The notes under the pieces were generated by a model. The model did no database searches. It worked only from the letters and a program-made list of their open reading frames with translations, and had not been told where the DNA came from. The position numbers and the translations under genes are program-made. 64,000 bases of DNA from an uncultured Lachnospiraceae bacterium (GTDB lineage: Bacteria > Bacillota > Clostridia > Lachnospirales > Lachnospiraceae), in the NCBI GenBank assembly GCA_900317585.1, contig ONHG01000005.1, positions 1 to 64,000 of the forward strand. The letters run 5' to 3'. This document shows positions 15,394 to 24,161 of this stretch, piece by piece (position 1 is the first letter of the stretch; each line of letters starts with the position of its first letter).

Positions 15394-17094
15394 ATGTACA
15401 AAGGAATCGCCGGCTCAGAAGGAATCGGAATCGGAAATGTGGTCATTATCGAAGAACATGAGATAGTGATTGAGAATAAGAAAATTACAGATACAGACGC
15501 TGAAATCGCACGTCTCCAGGGAGCCATTGAGAAATTTGTAAATGATACAAACGCCATGGCAGACAGAATGGAAAAAACAGTCGGAGCAAAGGATGCGGAT
15601 ATCCTTCGTGGACATATCCAGATGCTTCAGGATCCGACCATAGAGGAGCAGATTACAGCGCTCATAGTAAGTGAGAAAATCACGGCAGAGAAGGCACTTG
15701 ATCAGGTGCTTGAGCAGACAGCAGAGATATTTGCACAGATACCTGATGAGCTTTTGCAGCAGAGAGCAACAGATTTCAGGGATATCAAAGCCAGAATCCT
15801 TAAGATTCTGCTTGGAATCGAGGACTACGATATCTCAGCAGCTCCGGCAGGCACAGTGCTTGTGGCACATGACCTGACACCATCCATGACAGCAGGTATC
15901 GTGGCAGAGAATATCGCAGGAATACTCACAGAGGTGGGCGGCAGAACCTCCCACTCAGCAATACTTGCAAGAGCTATGGAAATCCCGGCAGTTCTCAGTA
16001 TTGACGGAATCTGTACATCTGTCAAAAATGGTGACAGAGTGGTACTAAACGGAACAAGCGGAGAGGCAATCGTAAACCCTGACGCTGAGACAGAGCAGAA
16101 ATTCGCTGGGCTGCTTGAGGAATACAAAAAAGAGAAGGAGCTCTTAAAGAAATTTGCGGGTGTGCCGACAGTATCAGCAGACGGCACAAAGGTAGAGCTT
16201 GTATGCAATATCGGAAAGCCTGAGGACGCAAAGAAAGCTGTAGAGTGTGACGGAGAGGGAATAGGACTTTTCCGTACAGAGTTCCTTTTCATGGACAGAG
16301 ACACAATTCCTACAGAGGAAGAGCAGTTTGAGGCATACAAATCAGTAGCAGAGACAATGAAGGGCAAGCCTGTCATCATCCGTACACTCGATATCGGAGG
16401 CGACAAGGAAATCCCATATCTGGGCCTTGAGAAAGAGGACAACCCATTCTTAGGTTACAGAGCTATCAGATTCTGTCTCCAGAGAACAGACATCTACAAT
16501 ACACAGCTTCGTGCACTTGTGAGAGCCAGTGCATTCGGCAGGATAAAGATAATGGTTCCGCTTGTGACAGGCGTAGATGAGCTTCGCAGTGTAAAGGCAA
16601 TGGTAGCTGACATCATGAAAGAGCTTGATGCAGAGGGCATTGCATACAACAAGAACCTTGAAATCGGTATCATGATGGAGACACCGGCAGCCTGCATGAT
16701 GGCGGATGTGCTTGCAAAAGAGGCAGCCTTCTTCAGTATCGGAACAAACGACCTGACAGGCTACACGATGGCAGTAGACCGTGGAAACTCAAAGGTAGCA
16801 TACCTTTATTCAGCTTTCAATCCGGCAGTGCTTCGCGCAATCAAGCGTATAATCGAGTGCGGTAAGAAAGAGGGAATCATGGTAGGCATGTGTGGAGAGG
16901 CAGCAGCAGATCCAAAGCTCATTCCGCTGTTACTCGCATTCGGACTTGATGAGTTCTCAGTGAGTGCCACAAGTGTGCTCAAGACCAGAAAGACCATCGC
17001 AGACTGCAGCATGGCGGAATGCAAGGCATTGGCAGACAAGGTAATGGCATGCGCTACAGAGTCAGAGGTACAGGCAGTGCTTGCACAGCAGTAG
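15394..17094 (+). CDS. ptsI: PTS enzyme I (phosphoenolpyruvate-protein phosphotransferase)
   Basis: The 566-aa enzyme has the normal EI length. The N-terminal HPr-binding and phosphohistidine domain has GGRTSHSAILAR with active His187. The C-terminal PEP-binding barrel has EGIGLFRTEFLFMDR, DIGGDKEIPYL, GIMMETPAA, SIGTNDLTGYTMAVDR and the active Cys in VGMCGE. It transfers phosphate from PEP to HPr in the cytoplasm. It is the second gene of ptsHI and is followed by repeats and a terminator. Confidence 0.97.
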   Translation: MYKGIAGSEGIGIGNVVIIEEHEIVIENKKITDTDAEIARLQGAIEKFVNDTNAMADRMEKTVGAKDADILRGHIQMLQDPTIEEQITALIVSEKITAEKALDQVLEQTAEIFAQIPDELLQQRATDFRDIKARILKILLGIEDYDISAAPAGTVLVAHDLTPSMTAGIVAENIAGILTEVGGRTSHSAILARAMEIPAVLSIDGICTSVKNGDRVVLNGTSGEAIVNPDAETEQKFAGLLEEYKKEKELLKKFAGVPTVSADGTKVELVCNIGKPEDAKKAVECDGEGIGLFRTEFLFMDRDTIPTEEEQFEAYKSVAETMKGKPVIIRTLDIGGDKEIPYLGLEKEDNPFLGYRAIRFCLQRTDIYNTQLRALVRASAFGRIKIMVPLVTGVDELRSVKAMVADIMKELDAEGIAYNKNLEIGIMMETPAACMMADVLAKEAAFFSIGTNDLTGYTMAVDRGNSKVAYLYSAFNPAVLRAIKRIIECGKKEGIMVGMCGEAAADPKLIPLLLAFGLDEFSVSATSVLKTRKTIADCSMAECKALADKVMACATESEVQAVLAQQ

Positions 17095-17107
17095 ATGCTA
17101 AATCCAA

Positions 17108-17156
17108 ACAAGTATAAAAGTTAGTAAAAAAGTATAAATAAGAGTAAAATATAAAA
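17108..17156 (+). repeat. AGTATAAA direct repeats after ptsI
   Basis: Three AGTATAAA copies and two diverged AGTAAAA copies lie in the 3' spacer of ptsI, between stop codon and terminator. They are A-rich and non-coding. Confidence 0.5.
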
Positions 17157-17179
17157 GTATAACATTGAAATTTATTATA

Positions 17180-17224
17180 AAGACGGCTGAACCGGTGGGG
17201 ACCGGGACGGCCGTCTTTTTTGCA
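17180..17224 (+). terminator. Terminator of ptsHI
   Basis: AAAGACGGC (17180-17188) pairs with GCCGTCTTT around a G/C-rich apical part with CCGG repeats, followed by a run of six T. Confidence 0.88.
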
Positions 17225-17250
17225 TACACAGAATGCGAGATGAAAGTTTA

Positions 17251-17307
17251 GTCATTTACGATTTGGTTATTTACGATTAACTAAATTACGATTGACTAAA
17301 TTATATA
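17251..17307 (+). repeat. 15-nt direct repeats upstream of the DUF234 ATPase gene
   Basis: Three 15-nt steps of a unit like GTTATTTACGATTAA (17251, 17266, 17281) are followed by a partial fourth, CTAAATTATATATAA (17296). They fill the spacer before the ribosome site of the next gene. Confidence 0.65.
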
Positions 17308-17350
17308 TAAGTAATAAAATATTGTGTATAGAGATGGAGGGAGAAGAGCT

Positions 17351-18748
17351 ATGTTTATAGGAAGAGAAAAAGAGCTTGCAACTTTAAACGGATTATATAA
17401 TTCGGATAAATTTGAATTCACAGTAATCTACGGCAGACGAAGAGTGGGGAAGACAGCTCTCATAAGCCATTTTATACAGGATAAAAAAGCAATATATTTT
17501 ATGGGAGTAGAGAGCAACGAAAAGCAGAATCTGGAGAACTTTAGTCAGGCAATCATGGAATATGCTTCAGGAATAATGCCAGGGACTTCATTTGTGTCAT
17601 TTCAGGCTGCAATAGAATATGTATTTAAATTATGTGAAAATGAAAGACTGGTGCTTGTCATAGATGAGTATCCATATGTGGCAAAAGCTTCGAAAAGCAT
17701 GGCTTCAACCTTGCAGATGCTTATTGATAAAAATAAAGATAATTCTAAAATGATGCTTATATTATGTGGCTCATCTATGTCTTACATGGAAGATAATGTG
17801 CTGGCATATAAGGCGCCTTTGTATGGCAGAAGAACCGCCCAGATGAAAATACTTCCGTTTGATTTTGAGGATAGCTGCAAATATTTCAATGGATTTTCAG
17901 CAGAGGATATGGCTCTGATATATGGTATTGTTGGTGGTACTCCACAATATCTTTTACAGATGAATGACAGCATGAGTGTAGAGGACAATATAAAAAATGT
18001 GTTCCTCAACCCAGCATCGGCAATCTTCGAGGAACCTGAAAATCTGTTAAAGCAGGAAGTCCGTGAACCTGCTGTATATAATGCAATAATAACAGCAGTA
18101 GCAACAGGCAGCTCCCGTATGTCGGAAATCGCAACCAAGATAGGCGAAACGACAAGTGTATGCTCACAGTATATGAAAAATCTGATTAATCTTGGCTTAA
18201 TACGGAAAGAAACTCCATATGGCGAAAAGGAGTCCAGAAAATCAATATATGCAATAGCTGATAATATGTTTAGATTCTGGTATCGGTTTATACCTGAAAA
18301 TAATTCTATCATTAGCAGAGGTGCAACAGAACTTGCGTATAAAAGAATTGCTCCAAATCTGTCAGATTATATGGGCAGGATATTTGAAGAAATATGTATG
18401 CAGTATCTGTGGAAATTGCTGCTTGATGGGGAAGCACCTGTGGAATTTAGCAATCTTGGACGATGGTGGGGAACGGATACGCAAGAGAGAATACAGACAG
18501 AAATTGATATAATGGGTGATCAGGATAAAAGCACCGCATTGTTTGGAGAATGTAAGTGGATAAATGAAAATGTGGATGTAAAAGTGCTCGAAAAGCTGAA
18601 AAAGAGAAGCAGATTATTTAGATATGAGAATGTCCATTTATTTTTATTCGCAAAAAAAGGATTTACCCAAGGGTGTATTGAGGAAGCCGGAAAAATGGGA
18701 AATGTATCGCTGGTGACATATGATCAGATATATGAATATTTTAAATAA
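17351..18748 (+). CDS. Archaeal-type ATPase with DUF234 (PD-(D/E)XK-like) C-terminal domain
   Basis: The 465-aa protein combines a STAND-like archaeal ATPase domain (PF01637), with FIGREKEL at the start, Walker A GRRRVGKT (28-35) and Walker B VLVIDEYP (about 108-115), with a winged-helix middle part (SEIATKIGETTSVCSQYMKNL) and a DUF234 C-terminus containing EIDIMG...FGECKW, a PD-(D/E)XK-like core. Function is unknown. It has the same two-part layout (ATPase plus nuclease-like domain) as the gene at 1693. Start: ATG 17351 lies 9 nt after GGAGGG; an upstream in-frame start at 17324 has no ribosome site. It is apparently monocistronic. Confidence 0.85.
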   Translation: MFIGREKELATLNGLYNSDKFEFTVIYGRRRVGKTALISHFIQDKKAIYFMGVESNEKQNLENFSQAIMEYASGIMPGTSFVSFQAAIEYVFKLCENERLVLVIDEYPYVAKASKSMASTLQMLIDKNKDNSKMMLILCGSSMSYMEDNVLAYKAPLYGRRTAQMKILPFDFEDSCKYFNGFSAEDMALIYGIVGGTPQYLLQMNDSMSVEDNIKNVFLNPASAIFEEPENLLKQEVREPAVYNAIITAVATGSSRMSEIATKIGETTSVCSQYMKNLINLGLIRKETPYGEKESRKSIYAIADNMFRFWYRFIPENNSIISRGATELAYKRIAPNLSDYMGRIFEEICMQYLWKLLLDGEAPVEFSNLGRWWGTDTQERIQTEIDIMGDQDKSTALFGECKWINENVDVKVLEKLKKRSRLFRYENVHLFLFAKKGFTQGCIEEAGKMGNVSLVTYDQIYEYFK

Positions 18749-18877
18749 AAAGTATTTGTAGACAGTGTTCGTGAAGAGGACCGCGTTGAGTGGCGTACAG
18801 AGGGCAAAGTTAATGGAAGAGCACAGTATAGTGGATTTTTTGTATAGGAAATGAGTGGAGTGTAGAAAACTTAAGAA

Positions 18878-18934
18878 TTCTTTAGATTTACTTAAGCGTT
18901 TTCTTAAGAGTTTGCATGTAAAATAAGTTTATAG
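18878..18934 (+). promoter_or_regulatory. Candidate operator and promoter of the two-gene membrane operon
   Basis: The 12-mer TTCTTTAGATTT (18878-18889) is embedded in CTTAAG-type repeats (TTAAG at 18871, 18892 and 18904) and followed by TTTGCA (about 18911) and a -10-like TTATAG (18929-18934). The same 12-mer lies upstream of the ABC exporter operon at 19654. The rest of 18749-18978 shows a short open stretch without start or recognisable domain. Confidence 0.4.
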
Positions 18935-18978
18935 GCATCTATAAGAAACTTTTAATAATGGAATGGGAGAAATGAGAT

Positions 18979-19203
18979 ATGAACAAAAAAAGTGTAGCTA
19001 AAGAATGTATTAATGTAATATTACTGCTAATAAATATTAAAATACCATCAATAGTTTATGACTATTATTTTAAATACTCTGAAGGTCCATATTTACAAAT
19101 TGCAGTGATTGTAGAATATAGTTTGACTTGTATAGCGTGGATGATATTGATATTGTATATAATAAAAGTTTTAAATTTAAAGAATAAAGCCGGCATTGAT
19201 TAA
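18979..19203 (+). CDS. Small two-helix membrane protein
   Basis: The 74-aa product has two hydrophobic segments (about residues 10-30 and 40-66) and a basic C-terminus (NLKNKAGID). No family is recognised. The ATG follows GGGAGAA at 8 nt. It is followed after 25 nt by another small membrane-anchored protein, and both precede the ABC exporter/two-component cluster with a shared upstream motif. This suggests a role linked to that exporter, for example immunity or sensing, but that is inference from context only. Confidence 0.6.
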   Translation: MNKKSVAKECINVILLLINIKIPSIVYDYYFKYSEGPYLQIAVIVEYSLTCIAWMILILYIIKVLNLKNKAGID

Positions 19204-19228
19204 ACAATAAAGAAGGGGGAAGTATGTA

Positions 19229-19639
19229 GTGGAAAAAAATAGAAAACAGATTATTATCTGCGTAGCGATTGTCGCTTGTGCCTGTGTAATCAGTGTATTA
19301 ATTACATATAACATATTACAACAAAAAAATCATCTGACAGTGGAACTCTATTATGGAACTTTTGATTTTTCAGAGTATCAAAATGTTGAGAGTATCAATA
19401 AATTAGCCATTATACATGATAACGATGAAAAACAGGGTGAATATGAGATGGAGATAGAGAATACTGATAAGGTTGAAACGGGAATCTGGAAATGGAACGA
19501 TGATGGTTATATTACCTTGTATCAAGATGATAAAGCAGTTGCAAATCTAGTGTATATGAATGGTAAATATCTTTTCTTTGATGCCGATGTTGAAATCCAA
19601 AAACTTAAAAGGATATCTGAAACGGCAATAGTAAGATAA
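19229..19639 (+). CDS. Membrane-anchored extracytoplasmic protein, unknown
   Basis: The 136-aa product has one N-terminal membrane anchor (about residues 7-30, IIICVAIVACACVISVLITYN) preceded by lysines, then an extracellular, acidic, probably beta-rich domain (YYGTFDFSEY, GIWKWNDDGYITLYQDD). The start is GTG, 8 nt after AGAAGGGGGA. I recognise no family. It forms a short operon with the preceding 74-aa gene and is followed by a terminator hairpin that overlaps the leader of the ABC exporter. Confidence 0.6.
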   Translation: MEKNRKQIIICVAIVACACVISVLITYNILQQKNHLTVELYYGTFDFSEYQNVESINKLAIIHDNDEKQGEYEMEIENTDKVETGIWKWNDDGYITLYQDDKAVANLVYMNGKYLFFDADVEIQKLKRISETAIVR

Positions 19640-19653
19640 TTGAGAGCATAAGC

Positions 19654-19665
19654 TTCTTTAGATTT
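19654..19665 (+). promoter_or_regulatory. Candidate response-regulator operator, second copy
   Basis: TTCTTTAGATTT, identical to 18878-18889, is followed here by CTTTAGAATT as a direct half-repeat. AT-rich promoter-like sequence (TTATAT at 19711, TATAGT at 19720) lies downstream. The assignment as a regulator site is inference. Confidence 0.4.
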
Positions 19666-19730
19666 CTTTAGAATTATTTATAATTATTAAATGATTTTTC
19701 AGGTTATTCTTTATATGTATATAGTATTGT

Positions 19731-19757
19731 AAAGCCATAGATGTCTATGGCTTTTTT
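19731..19757 (+). terminator. Hairpin with T run just before the ABC exporter operon
   Basis: AAAGCCATAG pairs perfectly with CTATGGCTTT around ATGT and is followed by TTTT. It could end the 19229 operon, or act as an attenuator in the leader of the exporter genes, whose first ribosome site begins 17 nt later. Confidence 0.8.
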
Positions 19758-19785
19758 AATGTTTGGTAGTATTGAGGAGATGGAT

Positions 19786-21111
19786 ATGATAGAAACAGCT
19801 ATTATATATATAAAAAGAAATAAAATAAAATCTTTGATTATCATACTGATTATCGCGACAATAATTCTGGGTGAAATTATTGGCCTGCTATTAAGCAATG
19901 CCTCAGAAAAATCTGAGAGAGATGCATATTTATATAATGGGGCAGCCTTAGTAATTGAGGATGATAATGGAGGTTTTACAAAGAGTGATTATGATGAAAT
20001 CAGAAAAGTAAAATATGTTACAGGACTTGGGGCGTGGAGAGAGCTGATTGCAGACCCGGTGGATACAGAGAATGTAAAGGAACATAAAGGAATAGATCCG
20101 GAGAATAAAGATGTGAGCAATCGGGCTGATAAAATGGTAATTGTTGCAAATATGGATGTGCAAAAATATAGCCTGTTTTCATGGGAAAAGAATGTATCTC
20201 TTATTGAAGGAGAATTTCCTACTTACAAAAATAAAGGAATTATTGTAGAACAGCGATATGCGAAAAAAAATAATCTTAAGGTAGGGGATGAAGTTAAATA
20301 TACTATAGGAGATCAATCGGAAGCAACATCTTTACAAATATGCGGAATTTATAAAGTGGACAGTGACTTCGAAATATATGACTCAAATGAAGAGGGAACC
20401 TCGGTATACATACATAGTCCATATAATTCTATATATGTAGATTATGATTATATTGTAGAGTTACTAGGGTTAGAGTACACCGCGTCAACGGGAAGTGAAG
20501 TGTATATTGATAAGATAGAGCATATAGATGCGGTAAAAACCCAGTTAAAGAAAATGTATGGAGATAATGTGGAAATATATGATAATACTTCTAATTATCT
20601 CGATTCAGAATGTAAAGTCGTAGGATTGATGGGAAAAACATCAAAAATAATTTGCTGGATGATAATTATAATGGGCGAAATTATTTTGTTAATCATTTTT
20701 TCGTTTTATACTATCCAATACCAAAAAGATACAGGCCTATTTATGGTACTTGGAAGATCAAGAAAATGGTGTATAGGTAGATTTGCATTTATAGGAATGA
20801 TATATGCAATTAGTGGTTTGCTTTTGGGTGTGCTATTATACTGTGTGCTTGGCAATTTCATATGTAGCATTATAAGTGGTATAGGTAAGAATGTCATAAT
20901 TAATAGTACAGACAGAGCCATAGGTGGATATGATACACCCGGAATATTTCAAGGCTTTGAGGTACGTATAGAAATGAGTGCTTTTTTTACTCTGAAAAAC
21001 ATTATAATTCTATTAATAATTTCGTTGGTTAATTGGATTGCATTTATGGTACTGCCGGTTGTAACAACTGTTGAAGAAAATGCAAAGAAACTGTTAAATT
21101 CGAAGGGATAG
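19786..21111 (+). CDS. FtsX/MacB-type ABC transporter permease
   Basis: The 441-aa protein has the FtsX topology: one N-terminal membrane helix (about 12-35), a large extracellular MacB-like domain (about 40-280) and three C-terminal helices (about 290-320, 335-365 and 400-430). It ends with the cytoplasmic TTVEENAKKLLN. Such permeases form mechanotransmission exporters or peptide/antibiotic resistance and sensing complexes. ATPase and a second permease follow directly. Start: ATG 19786 lies 6 nt after GAGGAG; an ATG at 19780 abuts that site, and earlier in-frame starts fall in a terminator hairpin. Confidence 0.82.
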   Translation: MIETAIIYIKRNKIKSLIIILIIATIILGEIIGLLLSNASEKSERDAYLYNGAALVIEDDNGGFTKSDYDEIRKVKYVTGLGAWRELIADPVDTENVKEHKGIDPENKDVSNRADKMVIVANMDVQKYSLFSWEKNVSLIEGEFPTYKNKGIIVEQRYAKKNNLKVGDEVKYTIGDQSEATSLQICGIYKVDSDFEIYDSNEEGTSVYIHSPYNSIYVDYDYIVELLGLEYTASTGSEVYIDKIEHIDAVKTQLKKMYGDNVEIYDNTSNYLDSECKVVGLMGKTSKIICWMIIIMGEIILLIIFSFYTIQYQKDTGLFMVLGRSRKWCIGRFAFIGMIYAISGLLLGVLLYCVLGNFICSIISGIGKNVIINSTDRAIGGYDTPGIFQGFEVRIEMSAFFTLKNIIILLIISLVNWIAFMVLPVVTTVEENAKKLLNSKG

Positions 21112-21119
21112 TGGTAAAT

Positions 21120-21782
21120 ATGTTGGAAATGATTAATGTATCGTATGCATATAAATCTAAGAAGGAGATTGTGCATGTGCTGGATAAAGTTACATACAGA
21201 TTTGAAATAGGAGAAATGTATGGAATATTTGGCCCGTCAGGTTCAGGAAAGACAACGTGCTTATCGTTACTTGCCGGTTTAGAAAAACCGGATGAGGGGG
21301 AGATTTTGCTGGATGGAGAAAATATACAAAACATTGGTGGAAGAAAGCTGCGCCAAAATAGTATATCATTGGTTTTTCAGGATTATCAGTTATTTGATTA
21401 TATGACTTCCCTTGAAAATGTAATGGTTGCAGCCCAGATAAGTTTACCTGATGTACCAAAAAAAGAATTGATTAAAATGTGTAGAGACAGCCTTGTAATG
21501 GTTGGACTTGATGATAGTCAGATAACCCGAAAGGTTACGGAATTGTCAGGTGGACAGCAGCAAAGAGTTGCAATAGCGAGGGCGTTGATAACAGATGCAA
21601 AATATATTCTGGCAGATGAGCCTACAGGAAATCTGGATAAAGAAAATCGAAAAAAAATTGTCGAATTGTTACAGCAGATAGCTCATGAACAGGACAGATG
21701 TGTTATAGTAGTAACCCACTCGGATTATGTAAAGAAAAAATGTGATATTTGCTATGAAATGGGAGATGACGATGAGGAATAA
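21120..21782 (+). CDS. ABC transporter ATP-binding protein (MacB/LolD type)
   Basis: The 220-aa ATPase has Walker A GPSGSGKTT, the Q-loop FQDYQLFDYMT, signature LSGGQQQRVAIARAL, Walker B YILADEPTGNLD and the switch His in VVTHSDYV. It is the partner of the FtsX-type permease upstream, whose stop codon lies 8 nt before this start. The start could alternatively be GTG at 21111, overlapping the previous stop, but its ribosome site would be too close. The 3' end overlaps the truncated second permease. Confidence 0.92.
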   Translation: MLEMINVSYAYKSKKEIVHVLDKVTYRFEIGEMYGIFGPSGSGKTTCLSLLAGLEKPDEGEILLDGENIQNIGGRKLRQNSISLVFQDYQLFDYMTSLENVMVAAQISLPDVPKKELIKMCRDSLVMVGLDDSQITRKVTELSGGQQQRVAIARALITDAKYILADEPTGNLDKENRKKIVELLQQIAHEQDRCVIVVTHSDYVKKKCDICYEMGDDDEE

Positions 21783-22062
21783 ATGGTGGCAGGCATGCAA
21801 AGAATTATTAGGGAGACCGGGGCGGAATATACTAATTGCTATTTGCATATTTGTACTGACACTGTTTTGCGGAATTGCAACATTTTTAGATTCGGCAATA
21901 GAGAGCTTTTACAAATCTTTTGCAGATATGGCAGGATGTTGTGTTCTTGTTGAATTAGACGATTTTTCTACTTTAGATGATTGGAAAGATATTTTAGAAT
22001 ATGCAGATAATAATAAAAATATACAGTGGCATAAAAAAGCTTCTCGAATTGCAGCATTATAG
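21772..22062 (+). pseudogene. Second FtsX-type permease, truncated
   Basis: The frame encodes 96 aa. It begins like an FtsX permease (basic KELLGRPGRN, one membrane helix ILIAICIFVLTLFCGIATF, then the start of an extracellular domain), then runs into sequence that, in another frame, encodes a response regulator, and stops at 22062. A complete partner would have about 400 aa and three further helices. The start follows GGGAG at 6 nt and overlaps the ATPase gene. It is read as the 5' remnant of a gene fused by deletion to the next one. Confidence 0.75.
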
Positions 22063-22678
22063 TGTGGTAATTGCACAAAACGGTATGGAGGCTTTGGAAA
22101 AAATAGATGAATCGTTCAGCCTTGTAATAATGGATATAATGATGCCGCAGTTGGACGGCATTGAAACTTGCAGGAGAATGCGTGAAAGACACAGTGTTCC
22201 GATATTGTTTTTATCAGCAAAATCGGAAGAACTGGATAAGCTGGAAGGGCTTGAAGTGGGCGGTGACGATTACATGACTAAGCCATTTTCAAACATGGAG
22301 CTTATTTCAAAGGTTAAAGCTCTTATCAGACGATATCGGGTATATGACAGTGGAAGTGCAAATCGCACAAACAAGGATGAATCTATAGAGACAGATGGAC
22401 TTAAACTGTTTACGAATCGAAACAAGGTTGAGATTAATGATAATGAGATAAAATTAACAGGAAAAGAATATGAGATATTAAAATTGCTAATGAAAAATCC
22501 TGACCGGATATATACGATTGAGATGATATACGAGATAGTGTGGGATGAGGCTTTTACATATAATGCAAAGAATACTGTTATGGTACACATTAAAAATCTT
22601 AGGAATAAGCTTATAAAAGCATGTGGTGATGCATGCATACACACAGAATGGGGAAGAGGATACCGTTTTGAGAGATGA
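22001..22678 (+). pseudogene. OmpR-type response regulator lacking its N-terminus
   Basis: The open frame gives at most 225 aa. The receiver keeps the phosphorylated Asp (VIMDIMMPQLDG), the switch Ser (LFLSAKS) and Lys (TKPFSN), and a complete winged-helix output domain (KLTGKEYEILKLLMKNPDRIYTIEMI...GRGYRFER). The first strand with the acidic pair needed for metal binding is absent, and the first ATG has no ribosome site. In the overlapping permease frame the codons for ADNNKNIQ resemble the lost ADD-type start. I infer a deletion plus frame change. The kinase gene downstream is intact, so the pathway lacks a normal regulator here. Confidence 0.75.
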
Positions 22679-23864
22679 TTTAAAGAGGGTAAAGAAAAAG
22701 CTGTTTTTGACATTTGCAATTGCGATTATAGGGACATGCGTTGTTTTTGGACTATTATATTATCTGGGAATTGATTTGCTGAACAATTATATTGAAGGTA
22801 CATCTCATTTAATATACGATAATGAAAAGCCATATATAGATGAGTTTCAACAATATGTGTCTGATAATGATATAAGTACTACAGATGTCGAGCAATATGA
22901 TGAATGGATGTCGGATCATGATATTGCGTTTTATAGTGTTCAGGAAATGGGGAAGGTAATATACAATAAATCAAATGTAGATAAGCTTATATCTCCAGCT
23001 AAAAATATGTATGATTACCGATTTACAGGAAGCTATGAGCTGCCTGTCCAGTTCGCCGATATAGAAGCGAAAGTATTTATATATACAGGATTTACGATAA
23101 AATATTATATAGCTTTAATGATTTTTGATGTGGGATTTTCTCTTATGATGGGAATTGTATTTGTGTATCTACGCATCAGAAAAAATATAGTGGGCTATCA
23201 AACAGAGCTTGAAGCATCACAGGAACAGGAGAAAAAAGCGCGACAGGAAAAGGATGAACTGATGCGTAATATGGCTCATGACCTGCGTACGCCATTGACT
23301 GGTGTTATGACATATGTTGATGTAATGAAACTGGAGAACGAAGCATATGCCGAGAATATGAAAAATCTTAATTTTATAAGTGAAAAGGTATTGGATATCA
23401 GGACTCAGGTAGACAATCTGCTGGATTTTTCAATTGCCGGTTCACAAAGACCTATTGAATTGGATGCATCAATGGATGTTGAGTATATATTTGGAGATTA
23501 CCTCTCAGATGTGTGTGCTCAGCTTATGAAAAGCAATTATGAGGTTGATGCAGAAGGAATAAGCTTTAAGCAGGTAAAGGTTGCTGTTAATATGGCATTT
23601 TTGACCAGAATATTTTCAAATCTGACGGATAATATATATAAATATGCGGACAATAAAAAGCCTGTTGTTATGAAAACAGCTTTTACGAAAAAAACATTTA
23701 GCGTTGAAATTGGCAATGGTGTATGTGACAATAAAACACTTCTTAAAAGTGCCGGGATAGGGCTTAAGAGCGTGGATGCGATGATGCAGCGCATGAATGG
23801 AAGCATGAGTTTTAAAAGGGAACATGGGAAGTTTTGGGTTAAACTGGAGTTTCCGATTGTGTAG
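22668..23864 (+). CDS. Sensor histidine kinase
   Basis: The 398-aa kinase has two membrane helices (about 10-35 and 143-168) around an extracellular domain of some 110 residues, then a coiled-coil linker, the HisKA box NMAHDLRTPLTG with phosphorylated His204, the N box SNLTDNIYKYA, and a G-box region GIGLKSVDAMMQRMNGSM. It is expected to sense a cell-surface signal for the adjacent ABC exporter. Start: TTG at 22668, 8 nt after GAAGAGG; it overlaps the 3' end of the regulator frame by 11 nt. Its cognate regulator is truncated. Confidence 0.85.
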   Translation: MRDDLKRVKKKLFLTFAIAIIGTCVVFGLLYYLGIDLLNNYIEGTSHLIYDNEKPYIDEFQQYVSDNDISTTDVEQYDEWMSDHDIAFYSVQEMGKVIYNKSNVDKLISPAKNMYDYRFTGSYELPVQFADIEAKVFIYTGFTIKYYIALMIFDVGFSLMMGIVFVYLRIRKNIVGYQTELEASQEQEKKARQEKDELMRNMAHDLRTPLTGVMTYVDVMKLENEAYAENMKNLNFISEKVLDIRTQVDNLLDFSIAGSQRPIELDASMDVEYIFGDYLSDVCAQLMKSNYEVDAEGISFKQVKVAVNMAFLTRIFSNLTDNIYKYADNKKPVVMKTAFTKKTFSVEIGNGVCDNKTLLKSAGIGLKSVDAMMQRMNGSMSFKREHGKFWVKLEFPIV

Positions 23865-23922
23865 TGAATATAGTAAAAACTAAAGAGGATATCTGAGATA
23901 GCAATAGTAAAGGAGAACGACT

Positions 23923-24144
23923 ATGAAGAGTGAAAAAATTGCAGCATCAATCTGTTGGCTGACAGCAGCGTTATTATTTGCGGTGGATCAGATTAATCTA
24001 CATCTGACTTACCTTAGTTTGGCAATTTTGGGGTATTCCACTGATATTGGATATATAGATAGTGTTCCGATGGTCGTGCTGGCGGTGGTATTTGTGCTTG
24101 CCGGTATTGGATTTCTTGTATCAGAAAAATTTAAAAAGCATTAA
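23923..24144 (+). CDS. Small two-helix membrane protein
   Basis: The 73-aa product has two hydrophobic segments (about 8-33 and 48-66) and a basic tail (SEKFKKH). The ATG follows AAGGAGAACG. It is not recognised. It lies 58 nt after the kinase gene and may be the last gene of that operon. A hairpin with a T run follows 17 nt after the stop. Confidence 0.6.
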   Translation: MKSEKIAASICWLTAALLFAVDQINLHLTYLSLAILGYSTDIGYIDSVPMVVLAVVFVLAGIGFLVSEKFKKH

Positions 24145-24161
24145 GTGAATATTTCTTCATG

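Noticed and set aside
18755..18848. Short open stretch after the DUF234 ATPase gene
   Set aside because: It has no start codon with a ribosome site and no recognisable domain; too short to call a gene remnant.
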